Below the pieces are notes generated by a model. That model searched no databases, was not told the origin of the DNA, and saw only the letters and a list, made by a program, of their open reading frames with translations. Source: Myxococcales bacterium (GTDB lineage: Bacteria > Myxococcota_A > Polyangia > Polyangiales > Houyiibacteriaceae). Taken from it: 34,847 bases of DNA. The stretch is from positions 1-34,847 of the forward strand of contig JAGQJE010000159.1 in the NCBI GenBank assembly GCA_020430775.1. The letters are read 5' to 3'. This document shows positions 8,142 to 15,583 of the stretch, one piece after another (positions within the stretch are counted from its first letter, which is position 1; the number at the start of each line of letters is the position of its first letter). The position numbers were made by a program, and so were the translations under genes.

Positions 8142-9479
8142 ATGTTCCGCAAGGTCCTCGTCGCAAACCGCGGAGAGATCGCACTGCGCGTCATCCGCGC
8201 CTGCCGCGAAATGGGCATCCTCAGCGTCGCGGTCCACAGCGACGTCGACGCTGAAGCACCGCACGCACGCTTCGCCGACGAGGCGGTGTGCATCGGCCCG
8301 GCTCCGGCGAGCGCGAGCTACCTGAACGTCCCCGCCCTCATCGCGGCCGCGGAGGTCACCGGCGCAGACGCCGTCCATCCGGGCTACGGCTTCCTGTCGG
8401 AGAACGCGGAGTTCGCCGACACGTGCGCCCGCTGCGGTCTCACCTTCATCGGACCGCGGCCGGAAGACATGGAGCGCTGGGGCGACAAGGTCCGCGCGCG
8501 CGCATTTGCGAAAGAGCTCGGCATCCCGCTGATGGAGGGCAGCGCGGCCCTGCGCGATACGGACGCCGCGGTGCGCGCGGCGGAGGCCGTCGGCTACCCG
8601 GTGATGCTCAAAGCGGCGGGCGGCGGCGGAGGGCGAGGCATGAAGGTGCTCCGCTCGTCTGGTGAGGTCCGGCGGGTCTTCGCGCAGGCGCGCAACGAGG
8701 CGATCGCCGCGTTCGCGAACGGCGACCTCTACGTCGAGCGCTTCATCGAGGAGCCGCGACACATCGAGCTGCAGGTCCTGTCCGACGGCCGCGGACGCGT
8801 CGTCGTGCTCGGCGAGCGCGAGTGCTCGATTCAGCGCCGTCACCAGAAGATCCTCGAGGAGGCCCCGAGCCCCGCCGTGTCGGAGGAGCTGCGCGCCGAC
8901 CTCTCGCAGACCGTCCAGCGGGCCATCCGCGACAGCGGCTACGTCTCGGCGGGCACCGTCGAGATGCTGATGGACGAGCGCGGGCAGATGACCTTCATGG
9001 AGATGAACACGCGCATCCAGGTCGAGCACCCCGTGACCGAGCTGGTCACCGGCATCGATCTCGTGGTCGAACAGATCCGCGTCGCGGCCGGCGAGCCGAT
9101 CGAGTTCCCGACGGAGCACGCGAAACCGCGCGGCCACGCGATCGAGTGCCGCATCAACGCCGAAGACCCAGTCACGTTCGCGCCACGTCCCGGCCGCATC
9201 ACCGAGTACCACGCGCCGAGCGGTCCCTGGGTGCGCACGGACAGCGGCGTGATGGCCGGGTTTCGGGTGCCGAGCGCCTATGACTCGCTGCTCGCCAAGG
9301 TCATCACCCACGGCGCCACCCGCGACCAGGCGATCGCGCGGATGGAGCGCGCCCTCGCCGAGACCGTCGTCGGCGGCATCCCGACGAACCTGCCCCTGCA
9401 CCGGCGCATCCTCGCCGACCCCGACTTCCGCGCCGGCAAGCTGTCGACGCGCTTCCTCGAGCGGCTCGGACGCGGTTGA
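8142..9479 (+). CDS. accC: Biotin carboxylase of acetyl-CoA carboxylase
   Basis: 445 residues, the normal length. It carboxylates AccB-biotin with ATP and bicarbonate. The N-terminal domain starts FRKVLVANRGEIALRVIRACRE. The ATP-grasp domain has the glycine loop KAAGGGGGRGMK, ECSIQRRHQK, MEMNTRIQVEHPVTE and the C-terminal HAIECRINAEDP. It follows accB by one base, so the two are co-expressed. The region around its stop also contains the -35 box of the next gene. Confidence 0.98.
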   Translation: MFRKVLVANRGEIALRVIRACREMGILSVAVHSDVDAEAPHARFADEAVCIGPAPASASYLNVPALIAAAEVTGADAVHPGYGFLSENAEFADTCARCGLTFIGPRPEDMERWGDKVRARAFAKELGIPLMEGSAALRDTDAAVRAAEAVGYPVMLKAAGGGGGRGMKVLRSSGEVRRVFAQARNEAIAAFANGDLYVERFIEEPRHIELQVLSDGRGRVVVLGERECSIQRRHQKILEEAPSPAVSEELRADLSQTVQRAIRDSGYVSAGTVEMLMDERGQMTFMEMNTRIQVEHPVTELVTGIDLVVEQIRVAAGEPIEFPTEHAKPRGHAIECRINAEDPVTFAPRPGRITEYHAPSGPWVRTDSGVMAGFRVPSAYDSLLAKVITHGATRDQAIARMERALAETVVGGIPTNLPLHRRILADPDFRAGKLSTRFLERLGRG

Positions 9480-9505
9480 CCGCGCGGCGGCCAAACTTCT
9501 ACACT
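9476..9505 (+). promoter_or_regulatory. Sigma-70-type promoter for the TPR gene
   Basis: TTGACC (9476-9481) and TACACT (9500-9505) are separated by 18 bp. The -35 box overlaps the accC stop codon. This gives the TPR gene its own start about 90 bases upstream of its coding region, apart from accBC read-through. Assignment rests on box match and spacing only. Confidence 0.5.
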
Positions 9506-9602
9506 TTCGACCACCCCGAGCGTACCGTCCCGCCGCAACAATCCGCTCGACGCGACTCCGCTCGCATCGATTCGGCAGCCCCACTCGCACGCAAGAACGC
9601 CC

Positions 9603-12056
9603 TTGGCCATCGACCAAAACAAGATCAAGAAAGCCGCGCAGAAGGCCGTCGACCGGGGTCAATACGACAAGGCGATCCACCTGCTGCAGAAGCTGATCGG
9701 CCGGAACACGCGAGACACGCGCACGCTCCTGAAGATCGGGGACCTGCAGCGCCGCAAAGGGGACGACCGCGACGCCGCGAAGACGCTCCGCGAGGTCGGC
9801 GAGATCTACACCGAGCAGGGCTTCTTCTTGAAGGCCGTGGCCGTCTACAAGCAGGTCTTGAAGCTCACGCCGAACGACATCGACGTGAAGCTGCGCCTCG
9901 CGGAGATGTACGAACGGCTCGAGCTCGTAACCGAGGCGCTCGCCACGTACGAGGAGACCGTCACCCTGTACGCACGCGACGGGAACGTCGTGAAGGTGCT
10001 CGAGACGCTAGAGCGCATGGTCAAGCTCGACCCGGACAACGTGGTCGTGCGCATCAAGTACGCCGAGGCCCTGTCCCGTGACGGACGGAGCTCCGCGGCG
10101 GCGACGCAGTTCGAAAAGAGCGGCGAGCTGCTGCAGGCCCAAGGCCGGCACGAAGACTTCATGAAGGTCGGTGAGCGCCTCCTGTATCACCGCCCGGACG
10201 ACATCGTCCTCGCGCGCAAGCTCGCGACCATGTACCTCGAACGCTCGGACCCGAAGCGTGCGCTGGCAAAGCTCCAGACCTGCTTTCGCGCGAACGCCTC
10301 CGACGTCGAGACGCTCGCGCTGCTCGCGGACGCCTTCGAGCAGCTCCACCAGGTGCCGAAGGCCATCAGCGTGTATCGCGAGATCGCCCGCATCCAGGGC
10401 GAACGCGGCGAGGAGATCGATCGCGACCGGGCACTTCGCCGGATCATGAGCCTCGCACCGACCGACGCGCTGGCCCGAGAGACCCTCGCGGAGATCGAGG
10501 CGCGCGCAGCCGCGAGAACGTCTGACCACCTGACCATCCCGGCGCCCGGCGTCTACGAGCCGCCCGACGAGGCATCAGAGCCCGTCATCGAGGTGCGGGC
10601 GGCCGCGGTGTCGGACCTGCCGCCCGAACCGGAGGAGGTCCTGTCTGACCCCGCGGCGGCCGCATGGACGCGCGCGCCAGCCGCCCTCAGCGACTACGCG
10701 GACTATGACGGCGGCGAGGACGACGAGGACGACCTCGACGTCCCATCCGACCCGGCAGCCGCCGCCTGGACACGCGCCCCGGCCGCCCTCAGCGACTACG
10801 AAGGCGACGACGACGAGCTCGAGCTCTCGTCGCACCCCGCGGGCGACGCGCTCGACGACTTGGAGCCGGACGCCGACGAGGGGGTCCTCTTCTTGGCGGA
10901 GGACGAGGACGACTCGGTGCTCTTCGTCGCGGACGACGGTCAGCTCGCCGCAGAGGCCGACGACGACGGCGACGAGTCCGCACGAGAAGGCGGAGCACCC
11001 GCGCAGAGGCCGCCCCCGGTGCACGACGCCGCGCGAGCGGCCGCGCTCGAAGCGGCAAGCGCGAGCGACGAGGACGACGACGAGGGGCCCGGTGAGATGC
11101 TCCGCATCACGCTGCCGCCGATCGCGGAGCTCGAAGCGCTCGCCGCGGACGAAGCCGATGGCGGCGAGACGCTCGAAGGCTTGCCGGTGACGACCGTCCC
11201 GCAGCCCGCGAACGGCCACGCGGCGCACCTCGACCCGCACGTGCGCGCGGCGTTGCGGTCCGTCAGCCCCTCCGACTTCGAGCAGGCCGAGGTCCGCGAG
11301 CTGAGCGACGAGGAGCGCCGCGCCGAGGAGAACCGCCTGCAGGAGCGCCCCGCGACCGAGGTCGAAGAGGCCCTCGACGAGGCCGACTTCTTCGCAGCAC
11401 GTGGCCTCTACGGCGAGGCACGGGAGACGCTGCGGGAGCTGCTCGAGAGCCGACCGGCCCATGCGCTGCTGCTCGACAAGCTCGACGAGATCGACGAGCT
11501 CGCCAAGACCGACGCGGAGGCGGGCTACGAAGACGTCGAGTTGGTCGCGGACGCGCTCGGGCAGGACTTCGAGCAAGATGTCAGCGGCGCAAACCCGCAG
11601 CCCGAGGGGGCCGACGAGCTGGACGTCGAGCAGGTATTCGCCGAGTTCAAGACCGAGATCCGCGCGCAAGTCAGCCCGGACGACACCAGCACGCACTTCG
11701 ACCTCGGCATCGCCTACCGCGAGATGGGCCTGTACGACGACGCGATCGAGCAGTTCGAGATGGCGGCGGCGAGCCGCGAGCACGAGCCGATGTGCCGGCT
11801 GATGGTCGGCCTATGCGAGCTCGACCGCGGCGACGCGGCCGCGGCCATTCGCTCGCTCGAGGCGGGGCTCGACGCGGAGGCGATCACGCCGACCGAGTCG
11901 CTCGGCCTGCGCTACGAGATCGGCGTCATCTACGAGAACCAGGGCGATGCGGCCAACGCGGCGCGGTACTTCCGCGCCGTCGCGAAGGTAGACCCGGCCT
12001 TCCGCGACGTCCGCGCGAAGCTGGAGCGTCTCGAGGCCGGCGCCCCGGCGATGTAG
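9603..12056 (+). CDS. Large TPR protein with acidic disordered centre
   Basis: 817 residues. The N-terminal third (about 1-300) is a run of TPR helices (YDKAIHLLQKLIGRNTRD, KAVAVYKQVLKLTPND, ALATYEETVTLYARDG). Residues about 310-580 are low-complexity, rich in Asp, Glu, Ala and Pro. Within them the 18-residue SDPAAAAWTRAPAALSDY occurs twice (348-365 and 382-399). The C-terminal part returns to TPRs (STHFDLGIAYREMGLYDDAIEQFE, ESLGLRYEIGVIYENQG). No signal peptide or membrane segment is visible, so it is probably a cytoplasmic scaffold. The TTG start at 9603 is chosen because the TPR-like pattern begins at once; the ribosome site is weak. Partners are unknown. Confidence 0.85.
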   Translation: MAIDQNKIKKAAQKAVDRGQYDKAIHLLQKLIGRNTRDTRTLLKIGDLQRRKGDDRDAAKTLREVGEIYTEQGFFLKAVAVYKQVLKLTPNDIDVKLRLAEMYERLELVTEALATYEETVTLYARDGNVVKVLETLERMVKLDPDNVVVRIKYAEALSRDGRSSAAATQFEKSGELLQAQGRHEDFMKVGERLLYHRPDDIVLARKLATMYLERSDPKRALAKLQTCFRANASDVETLALLADAFEQLHQVPKAISVYREIARIQGERGEEIDRDRALRRIMSLAPTDALARETLAEIEARAAARTSDHLTIPAPGVYEPPDEASEPVIEVRAAAVSDLPPEPEEVLSDPAAAAWTRAPAALSDYADYDGGEDDEDDLDVPSDPAAAAWTRAPAALSDYEGDDDELELSSHPAGDALDDLEPDADEGVLFLAEDEDDSVLFVADDGQLAAEADDDGDESAREGGAPAQRPPPVHDAARAAALEAASASDEDDDEGPGEMLRITLPPIAELEALAADEADGGETLEGLPVTTVPQPANGHAAHLDPHVRAALRSVSPSDFEQAEVRELSDEERRAEENRLQERPATEVEEALDEADFFAARGLYGEARETLRELLESRPAHALLLDKLDEIDELAKTDAEAGYEDVELVADALGQDFEQDVSGANPQPEGADELDVEQVFAEFKTEIRAQVSPDDTSTHFDLGIAYREMGLYDDAIEQFEMAAASREHEPMCRLMVGLCELDRGDAAAAIRSLEAGLDAEAITPTESLGLRYEIGVIYENQGDAANAARYFRAVAKVDPAFRDVRAKLERLEAGAPAM
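10644..10799 (+). repeat. Repeated 18-codon motif inside the TPR gene
   Basis: Codons at 10644-10697 and 10746-10799 encode the identical 18 residues SDPAAAAWTRAPAALSDY, 34 residues apart. Eight codons differ and every difference is synonymous, so the peptide rather than the DNA appears to be conserved. A weaker partial echo (SSHPAGDALDDLEP) follows the second copy. Confidence 0.85.
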
Positions 12057-12102
12057 CGACCGTGAGTCGGCGGCGGCCGCGCGCCCCGCCGTCGGGACGA
12101 GC

Positions 12103-12525
12103 TCACCGAGAGGGGTTCGTCGGCCCGGCCCGCAGGTCGTCGACGAGGCTCGACAGGCCCGGGTCGTCCGCGAGGGCGCTCCGGAGGTGGGACTCGAGGG
12201 CGGCCCGGCCGGCAGGCTCGAGGAGCGCGCCGAGCGGCCCGTCGACGAGCGCCGCGATGACCTCGTCGATGGCCTGGTCGCCGTCGATGGCGCCGCTCTC
12301 GAGCGCGCGCGCGACGGCCGAGAGCGCGTCCGCCCCCGAGGTGGCCTCCGGCGCGACGGCAGACCCCTCGCCGGCGCGACCCGCCTCGACCTCCGCCGCG
12401 TCCTGCGCGCCGGAGAGCGCGTCGCCGAAGCGCTCGGCGCGCTCGGGCGAGCGCGGCGTGGCGCCCGGCTCGGGAAGGCTCCCGGGGACAGGCGGTCGAT
12501 GAGGCGGCTTGATGGGAACGGACAT
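12103..12525 (-). CDS. Hypothetical protein, partner of the needle-like gene
   Basis: 140 residues, family not recognised. The N-terminal half (1-65) is Pro/Glu/Ala-rich and probably disordered. The C-terminal half is helical (ADALSAVARALESGAI, DEVIAALVDGPLGALLEP, AGRAALESHLRSALADDP). It begins MSVPI, like the next gene upstream on this strand (MSVPV). No hydrophobic signal is present. The ATG at 12525 lacks a clear Shine-Dalgarno, and 236 bases with no visible gene separate it from the neighbour. Codon bias (strong G/C at third positions) supports it as a real gene over the antisense frames. It converges on the TPR gene. Confidence 0.6.
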   Translation of the reverse strand: MSVPIKPPHRPPVPGSLPEPGATPRSPERAERFGDALSGAQDAAEVEAGRAGEGSAVAPEATSGADALSAVARALESGAIDGDQAIDEVIAALVDGPLGALLEPAGRAALESHLRSALADDPGLSSLVDDLRAGPTNPSR

Positions 12526-12761
12526 CTGGATGGCTCTGTTGCGAAGGGTCTTGGGCCGAGACGGTTGCCGCAGGTCGCAGGCGGGGGATGCGCCGCTACA
12601 GCGCTCAAGGTACGCGGTTCCGCCGCCGCGCGCACATGAAGTGGCGCCGCGCGCGACGGATGCGGCCGACCGGGGGCGGCGGGCGTGCCTTGGCGCGACG
12701 CAGAGGGAGCGTGCCCCGACCGAGGCTCGCCGGCCGCACCCGACGAGCGGCCACGTCTACC

Positions 12762-13199
12762 TCAGCGCACGTTGCCGATGACCGCCTTGGCGGTGTCGTG
12801 CCTGGCCTTCAGCACGTTCGACAGCGTCGTGTACTGGCGCTCCTCGCGGCTGATCTGCGCTTGGAGCGCGAGCAGCCGCATCGCCTCGTCTTGTCCACCC
12901 GCGAACGCGTCCGGGAGCTGGACACCTCCGCCCGGCGCGACCGCCTCGCCGCCAGCCTTCCACAGGCCTCCGCCCGCGCCTGCGAGCATCGCACCCTTGG
13001 CGCCCGCCAGGCCCGGCACGGACCGAACCGCCGCGCTCACGACGGCGGGCAGGGGGACGAAGGGCGCGGCCCCCTCGACCGTCGCGAGGAGCCCACGGCC
13101 GAGCGCCTCGCGGAAGCGGCGACCGGGGGGAACAGCGGTGACTCGAGGCTGGGTGGCACGCACCGCCACGCGCGGCATGGACTGAACTGGGACGCTCAT
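12762..13199 (-). CDS. Small protein with type III needle-like C-terminus
   Basis: 145 residues. The N-terminal part is basic and Pro-rich. The middle is hydrophobic and small-residue rich (FVPLPAVVSAAVRSVPGLAG, GAMLAGAGGGLWKAGG). The last 38 residues form a polar amphipathic helix ending SNVLKARHDTAKAVIGNVR. From memory this aligns without gaps with the end of needle subunits such as MxiH, sharing the Gln, Ser-Asn, Lys, Asp, Ile, Asn and final Arg spacing. Needle proteins are about 80 residues, so this would be a longer relative or an inner-rod-like protein. No other secretion gene is in the window. The ATG at 13199 has a clear GGAGG upstream. Coding status is good; function is inference. 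Confidence 0.65.
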   Translation of the reverse strand: MSVPVQSMPRVAVRATQPRVTAVPPGRRFREALGRGLLATVEGAAPFVPLPAVVSAAVRSVPGLAGAKGAMLAGAGGGLWKAGGEAVAPGGGVQLPDAFAGGQDEAMRLLALQAQISREERQYTTLSNVLKARHDTAKAVIGNVR

Positions 13200-13269
13200 C
13201 GAAGACCTCCATTGGTACAGACGATGAACTCATCGACCGCGCGCGACGTGGGTTGCGTCGACTAGGCGA

Positions 13270-13277
13270 TTTTTTTT
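13270..13277. promoter_or_regulatory. Eight-base T/A tract in divergent promoter region
   Basis: A run of eight T on the + strand stands out in GC-rich surroundings, between the needle-like gene (-) and the MerR gene (+). It is 71-78 bases upstream of the needle-like start, where an A-tract (UP-like) could act. I find no clear -35/-10 pair beside it on the minus strand. Confidence 0.3.
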
Positions 13278-13325
13278 GCCCCGTTCGGCGAGTCGCCCAA
13301 CCGTCCCCTGAAGCGTTCCTCGGGC

Positions 13326-13355
13326 TTGACACCCGCTCGCTCGCCTCCATATATC
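13326..13355 (+). promoter_or_regulatory. Strong promoter of the MerR-family gene
   Basis: A perfect TTGACA (13326-13331) is followed at 18 bp by TATATC (13350-13355), within an AT-rich patch. Transcription would start near 13362, leaving about 40 bases of leader before the ATG at 13404. MerR-type regulators often bind between long-spaced boxes of their own promoter, so autoregulation is possible. Confidence 0.65.
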
Positions 13356-13403
13356 CGCAATCGGCCTGAATCGTTCTGCTTTCTGGCTGAGGACGGAGTG
13401 CAC

Positions 13404-13922
13404 ATGGTGCCCGAGACCAGCGGTGAGCCACGGAGTGACTCGCCGGGCCGTGTCCACGACCAGGCGCTGACCACCGGCGACATGGCCCGTGAGACGGGCA
13501 GTACGCTCCGCACCGTGCGCTTCTACGAGGAGGCCGGGCTCATCCACGCGGAGGGCCGCGCGAACAACGGCTGCCGGCGCTTCTCCGCCGACCAGCTCGG
13601 GCTGCTTCAGCTCGCGCTCGGGTTGCGCGAAGCCGGGCTCTCGCTCGACGACATTCGCCACCTCTTCGAGCTCAAGCGGCGCCACGCGTGCGCCGAGGCC
13701 GCGAGCCGCGAGATGATCGGCATCATCGAGGACCACGTCGGCGCGATGGATCGCAAGATCGCCCGGCTCCAGCAGCTCCGCGACGACCTCACCGACGTCG
13801 CCGACGCCATCCAGACCTGCCTGACTTGCGACGAGGCCCGCTTCCCCGCCCCGTGTCGCCGGTGCGAGGTCATGAACGAGTCGCGCCTGCGGCGCACCCT
13901 CCGCGCCCTGTGGAGCGACTGA
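13404..13922 (+). CDS. MerR-family regulator with C-terminal four-cysteine motif
   Basis: 172 residues. The winged-helix DNA-binding domain (about 21-90) reads LTTGDMARETGSTLRTVRFYEEAGLI, with RRFSADQLGLLQLALGLREAGLSLDDI. A dimerisation helix (about 98-136) follows. The C-terminus has Cys139-x2-Cys142-x8-Cys151-x2-Cys154, plus Cys57 and Cys96, suggesting a zinc knuckle or a metal/redox sensor. The spacing is not that of SoxR's iron-sulphur site. The frame runs back to a TTG at 13326, but that codon is the -35 box. The ATG at 13404 has GGACGGAG six bases before it. It leads into the Lon-N gene 18 bases later. Confidence 0.88.
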   Translation: MVPETSGEPRSDSPGRVHDQALTTGDMARETGSTLRTVRFYEEAGLIHAEGRANNGCRRFSADQLGLLQLALGLREAGLSLDDIRHLFELKRRHACAEAASREMIGIIEDHVGAMDRKIARLQQLRDDLTDVADAIQTCLTCDEARFPAPCRRCEVMNESRLRRTLRALWSD

Positions 13923-13940
13923 GGCGGCGCGGGCACCCCG

Positions 13941-14618
13941 ATGCGTGACTCCATCCCACCGCAGGTTGCGCGGCTATCACCCGAGGAGTTCGCAGCGATC
14001 CCCGTCTTTCCGCTCCCCGGTGTCGTCTTCCTGCCCGGGACCGCCCTCCCGCTGCACCTCTTCGAGCCGCGCTACCGCGAGCTCATCGAAGACTGCCTCG
14101 CCCGCGGCCCCATGGCGCTCGCGGTGGCGACCTTGCAGCCGGGCTGGGAGGCCGACTACGAGGGCCGCCCGCGGATCCACCCCATCGCAGGCGCCGGGCG
14201 CATCACCGACCACCGGCGCAACCACGACGGCACGCACGACATCGTCGTCGCGGGCCTGCACCGCGTGCGCCTCGAGGAGCTACCGGCGGGCGCCAGCCGC
14301 TACCGCCGCGCCCGCGCCCACCCGCTCGACGACGCCGGCCTGTGCGACCCGCGCTCGAGCGACTTCATGGCGCTGCTCTCGGCGGCCTCGATGATCGCGG
14401 GGATCGTGCAGCGACAGCACCCGGACTTCTCGCTCGAGCTGCGCGCGGAGACCCCGCCGGGGCAGACCATCGATCGCATCGCCGACCGGCTCATCGCGGA
14501 CCCGGACGCCCGGAGGGCCGTCCTCGAGGCCATCGACGTCGGCGTGCGCCTCGCGCTCGTGACGCGCGTGGTGACCGAGCTGCTGGTCCAGGTCGGGGAG
14601 CCGACCGCCACCTGCTGA
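13941..14618 (+). CDS. Lon N-terminal (LON substrate-binding) domain protein
   Basis: 225 residues consisting of the LON substrate-binding domain alone. It starts AIPVFPLPGVVFLPGTALPLHLFEPRYRELI and continues with AGAGRITDHRRN and DIVVAGLHRVRLEEL, then a helical bundle. No AAA+ or Ser/Lys protease domain follows, so it is not a protease itself. Stand-alone members are common in Myxococcota and Proteobacteria, and their role is not settled. It follows the MerR gene by 18 bases on the same strand, so the two may be co-transcribed. Confidence 0.9.
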   Translation: MRDSIPPQVARLSPEEFAAIPVFPLPGVVFLPGTALPLHLFEPRYRELIEDCLARGPMALAVATLQPGWEADYEGRPRIHPIAGAGRITDHRRNHDGTHDIVVAGLHRVRLEELPAGASRYRRARAHPLDDAGLCDPRSSDFMALLSAASMIAGIVQRQHPDFSLELRAETPPGQTIDRIADRLIADPDARRAVLEAIDVGVRLALVTRVVTELLVQVGEPTATC

Positions 14619-14621
14619 TGC

Positions 14622-14642
14622 CGCGGCGACGCGCCCGCCGCG
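14622..14642. terminator. GC hairpin between convergent genes
   Basis: CGCGGCG (14622-14628) pairs with CGCCGCG (14636-14642) over a 7-base loop, just after the Lon-N stop and just before the ribA stop on the other strand. There is no T-run. Position between convergent ends suggests termination. Confidence 0.4.
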
Positions 14643-14647
14643 CGCGC

Positions 14648-15445
14648 CTACTCGACGTGGCCCATGCGCAGGCGTTTGGCCTCGAGGTATGCGCGGTTGT
14701 GCTCGTTCGCCGCGATGGTCAGGGGCACCCGCTGCGAGACCCGGATGCCGCCCTCGCGGAGCGCGTCGAGCTTTGCCGGGTTGTTGGTCAGGAGCGCGAC
14801 GGAGCCGACCCCGAGGTCCCGGAGCACCTCGGTCGCCACGTGGTAGCGGCGCAGGTCGTCCTCGAACCCGAGCAGGCGGTTCGCGTCCACGGTGTCGTAG
14901 CCCTCTTGCTGCAGGGCGTACGCGCGGATCTTGTTGCCGAGCCCGATCCCCCGGCCCTCTTGGCGCAGGTAGATCACCACGCCCCGGCCCGCGTCGCGGA
15001 TTCGCTCGAAGCCGAGGTCTAGCTGCTGGCGGCAGTCGCACTTGAGCGAGTGCAACACCTCGCTCGTCAGGCACTCGCTATGGACACGGACCAGGACATC
15101 GGTCGCGCCGCGCACGGCGCCGCGGACGGCTGCCACGTGCTCTTGGCCGGTCTCGTCCTCGCGATAGACCACGAAGCGAAAGGTGCCGTACGGCGTCGGG
15201 ACGTCAGCCTCGGCGTAGCGAGTGACCTTCGGCGAGGGGAGATCGGGCACGGGTTTCGACAGGAGAGGCCTCGGCCGGATGGCACCCGGACGCGGCGTCC
15301 ATCCTTGTCTCACGAACCAGCCGCCAGGCCTGTCCACTCGGCCGTTCGGCATCCCCGCGCGCGCGAGGAGCGCGCCTAGAGAGCGCAGGGTGAAGCGCCC
15401 CTGAAGCCTGGCGACGGCGACCTGAAGCGCCTCGATGGAATGCAC
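14648..15445 (-). CDS. ribA: GTP cyclohydrolase II with N-terminal extension
   Basis: 265 residues. It opens the imidazole ring of GTP in the first step of riboflavin synthesis. The zinc ligands Cys125, Cys136 and Cys138 (ECLTS, KCDC), YLRQEGRGIGLGNKIRAYALQ, GYDTVDAN and LLTNNPAKLDAL are intact. The catalytic core starts near residue 73; about 70 residues precede it. That extension is basic (WFVRQGWTPRPGAIRPRP) and not a RibB domain. A GTG at 15445 gives the longest form; an ATG at 15352 (MPNGRVDR) is the alternative and would halve the extension. Neither has a strong ribosome site. No other rib gene is nearby. Confidence 0.9.
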   Translation of the reverse strand: MHSIEALQVAVARLQGRFTLRSLGALLARAGMPNGRVDRPGGWFVRQGWTPRPGAIRPRPLLSKPVPDLPSPKVTRYAEADVPTPYGTFRFVVYREDETGQEHVAAVRGAVRGATDVLVRVHSECLTSEVLHSLKCDCRQQLDLGFERIRDAGRGVVIYLRQEGRGIGLGNKIRAYALQQEGYDTVDANRLLGFEDDLRRYHVATEVLRDLGVGSVALLTNNPAKLDALREGGIRVSQRVPLTIAANEHNRAYLEAKRLRMGHVE

Positions 15446-15456
15446 GGGCCGTGCAT
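15440..15456. promoter_or_regulatory. 17-bp perfect palindrome at the ribA start
   Basis: ATGCACGG and CCGTGCAT flank a single G. The palindrome covers the proposed GTG start of ribA (15443-15445). It could be an operator for a dimeric regulator in the ribA/AgpS-like divergent region, or a hairpin masking the start codon. Confidence 0.5.
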
Positions 15457-15557
15457 GTAGGCCCCGAACCGCGGAGCGTCAAGGTTCGCGACCAGGCCCC
15501 GAGACCCGGCCGGGCGGCCGCGAAGCTCGCCCCGAAACGACGAAGCGCGGGGCCTAC
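15457..15557. repeat. Spaced 10-bp inverted repeat in divergent region
   Basis: GTAGGCCCCG (15457-15466) and CGGGGCCTAC (15548-15557) are exact inverted copies 81 bases apart. A further AGGCCCCG lies between them at 15494-15501. They bracket most of the 138-base gap between the ribA and AgpS-like starts, as paired regulator sites would. Confidence 0.45.
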
Positions 15558-15583
15558 CTCGAGCGGCGCTTGTAGACCACCGC

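Noticed and set aside
13326-13403. Longer MerR protein starting at a TTG at 13326
   Set aside because: The codon is the first half of a perfect TTGACA -35 box with a -10 18 bp later, and the added residues do not match the family.
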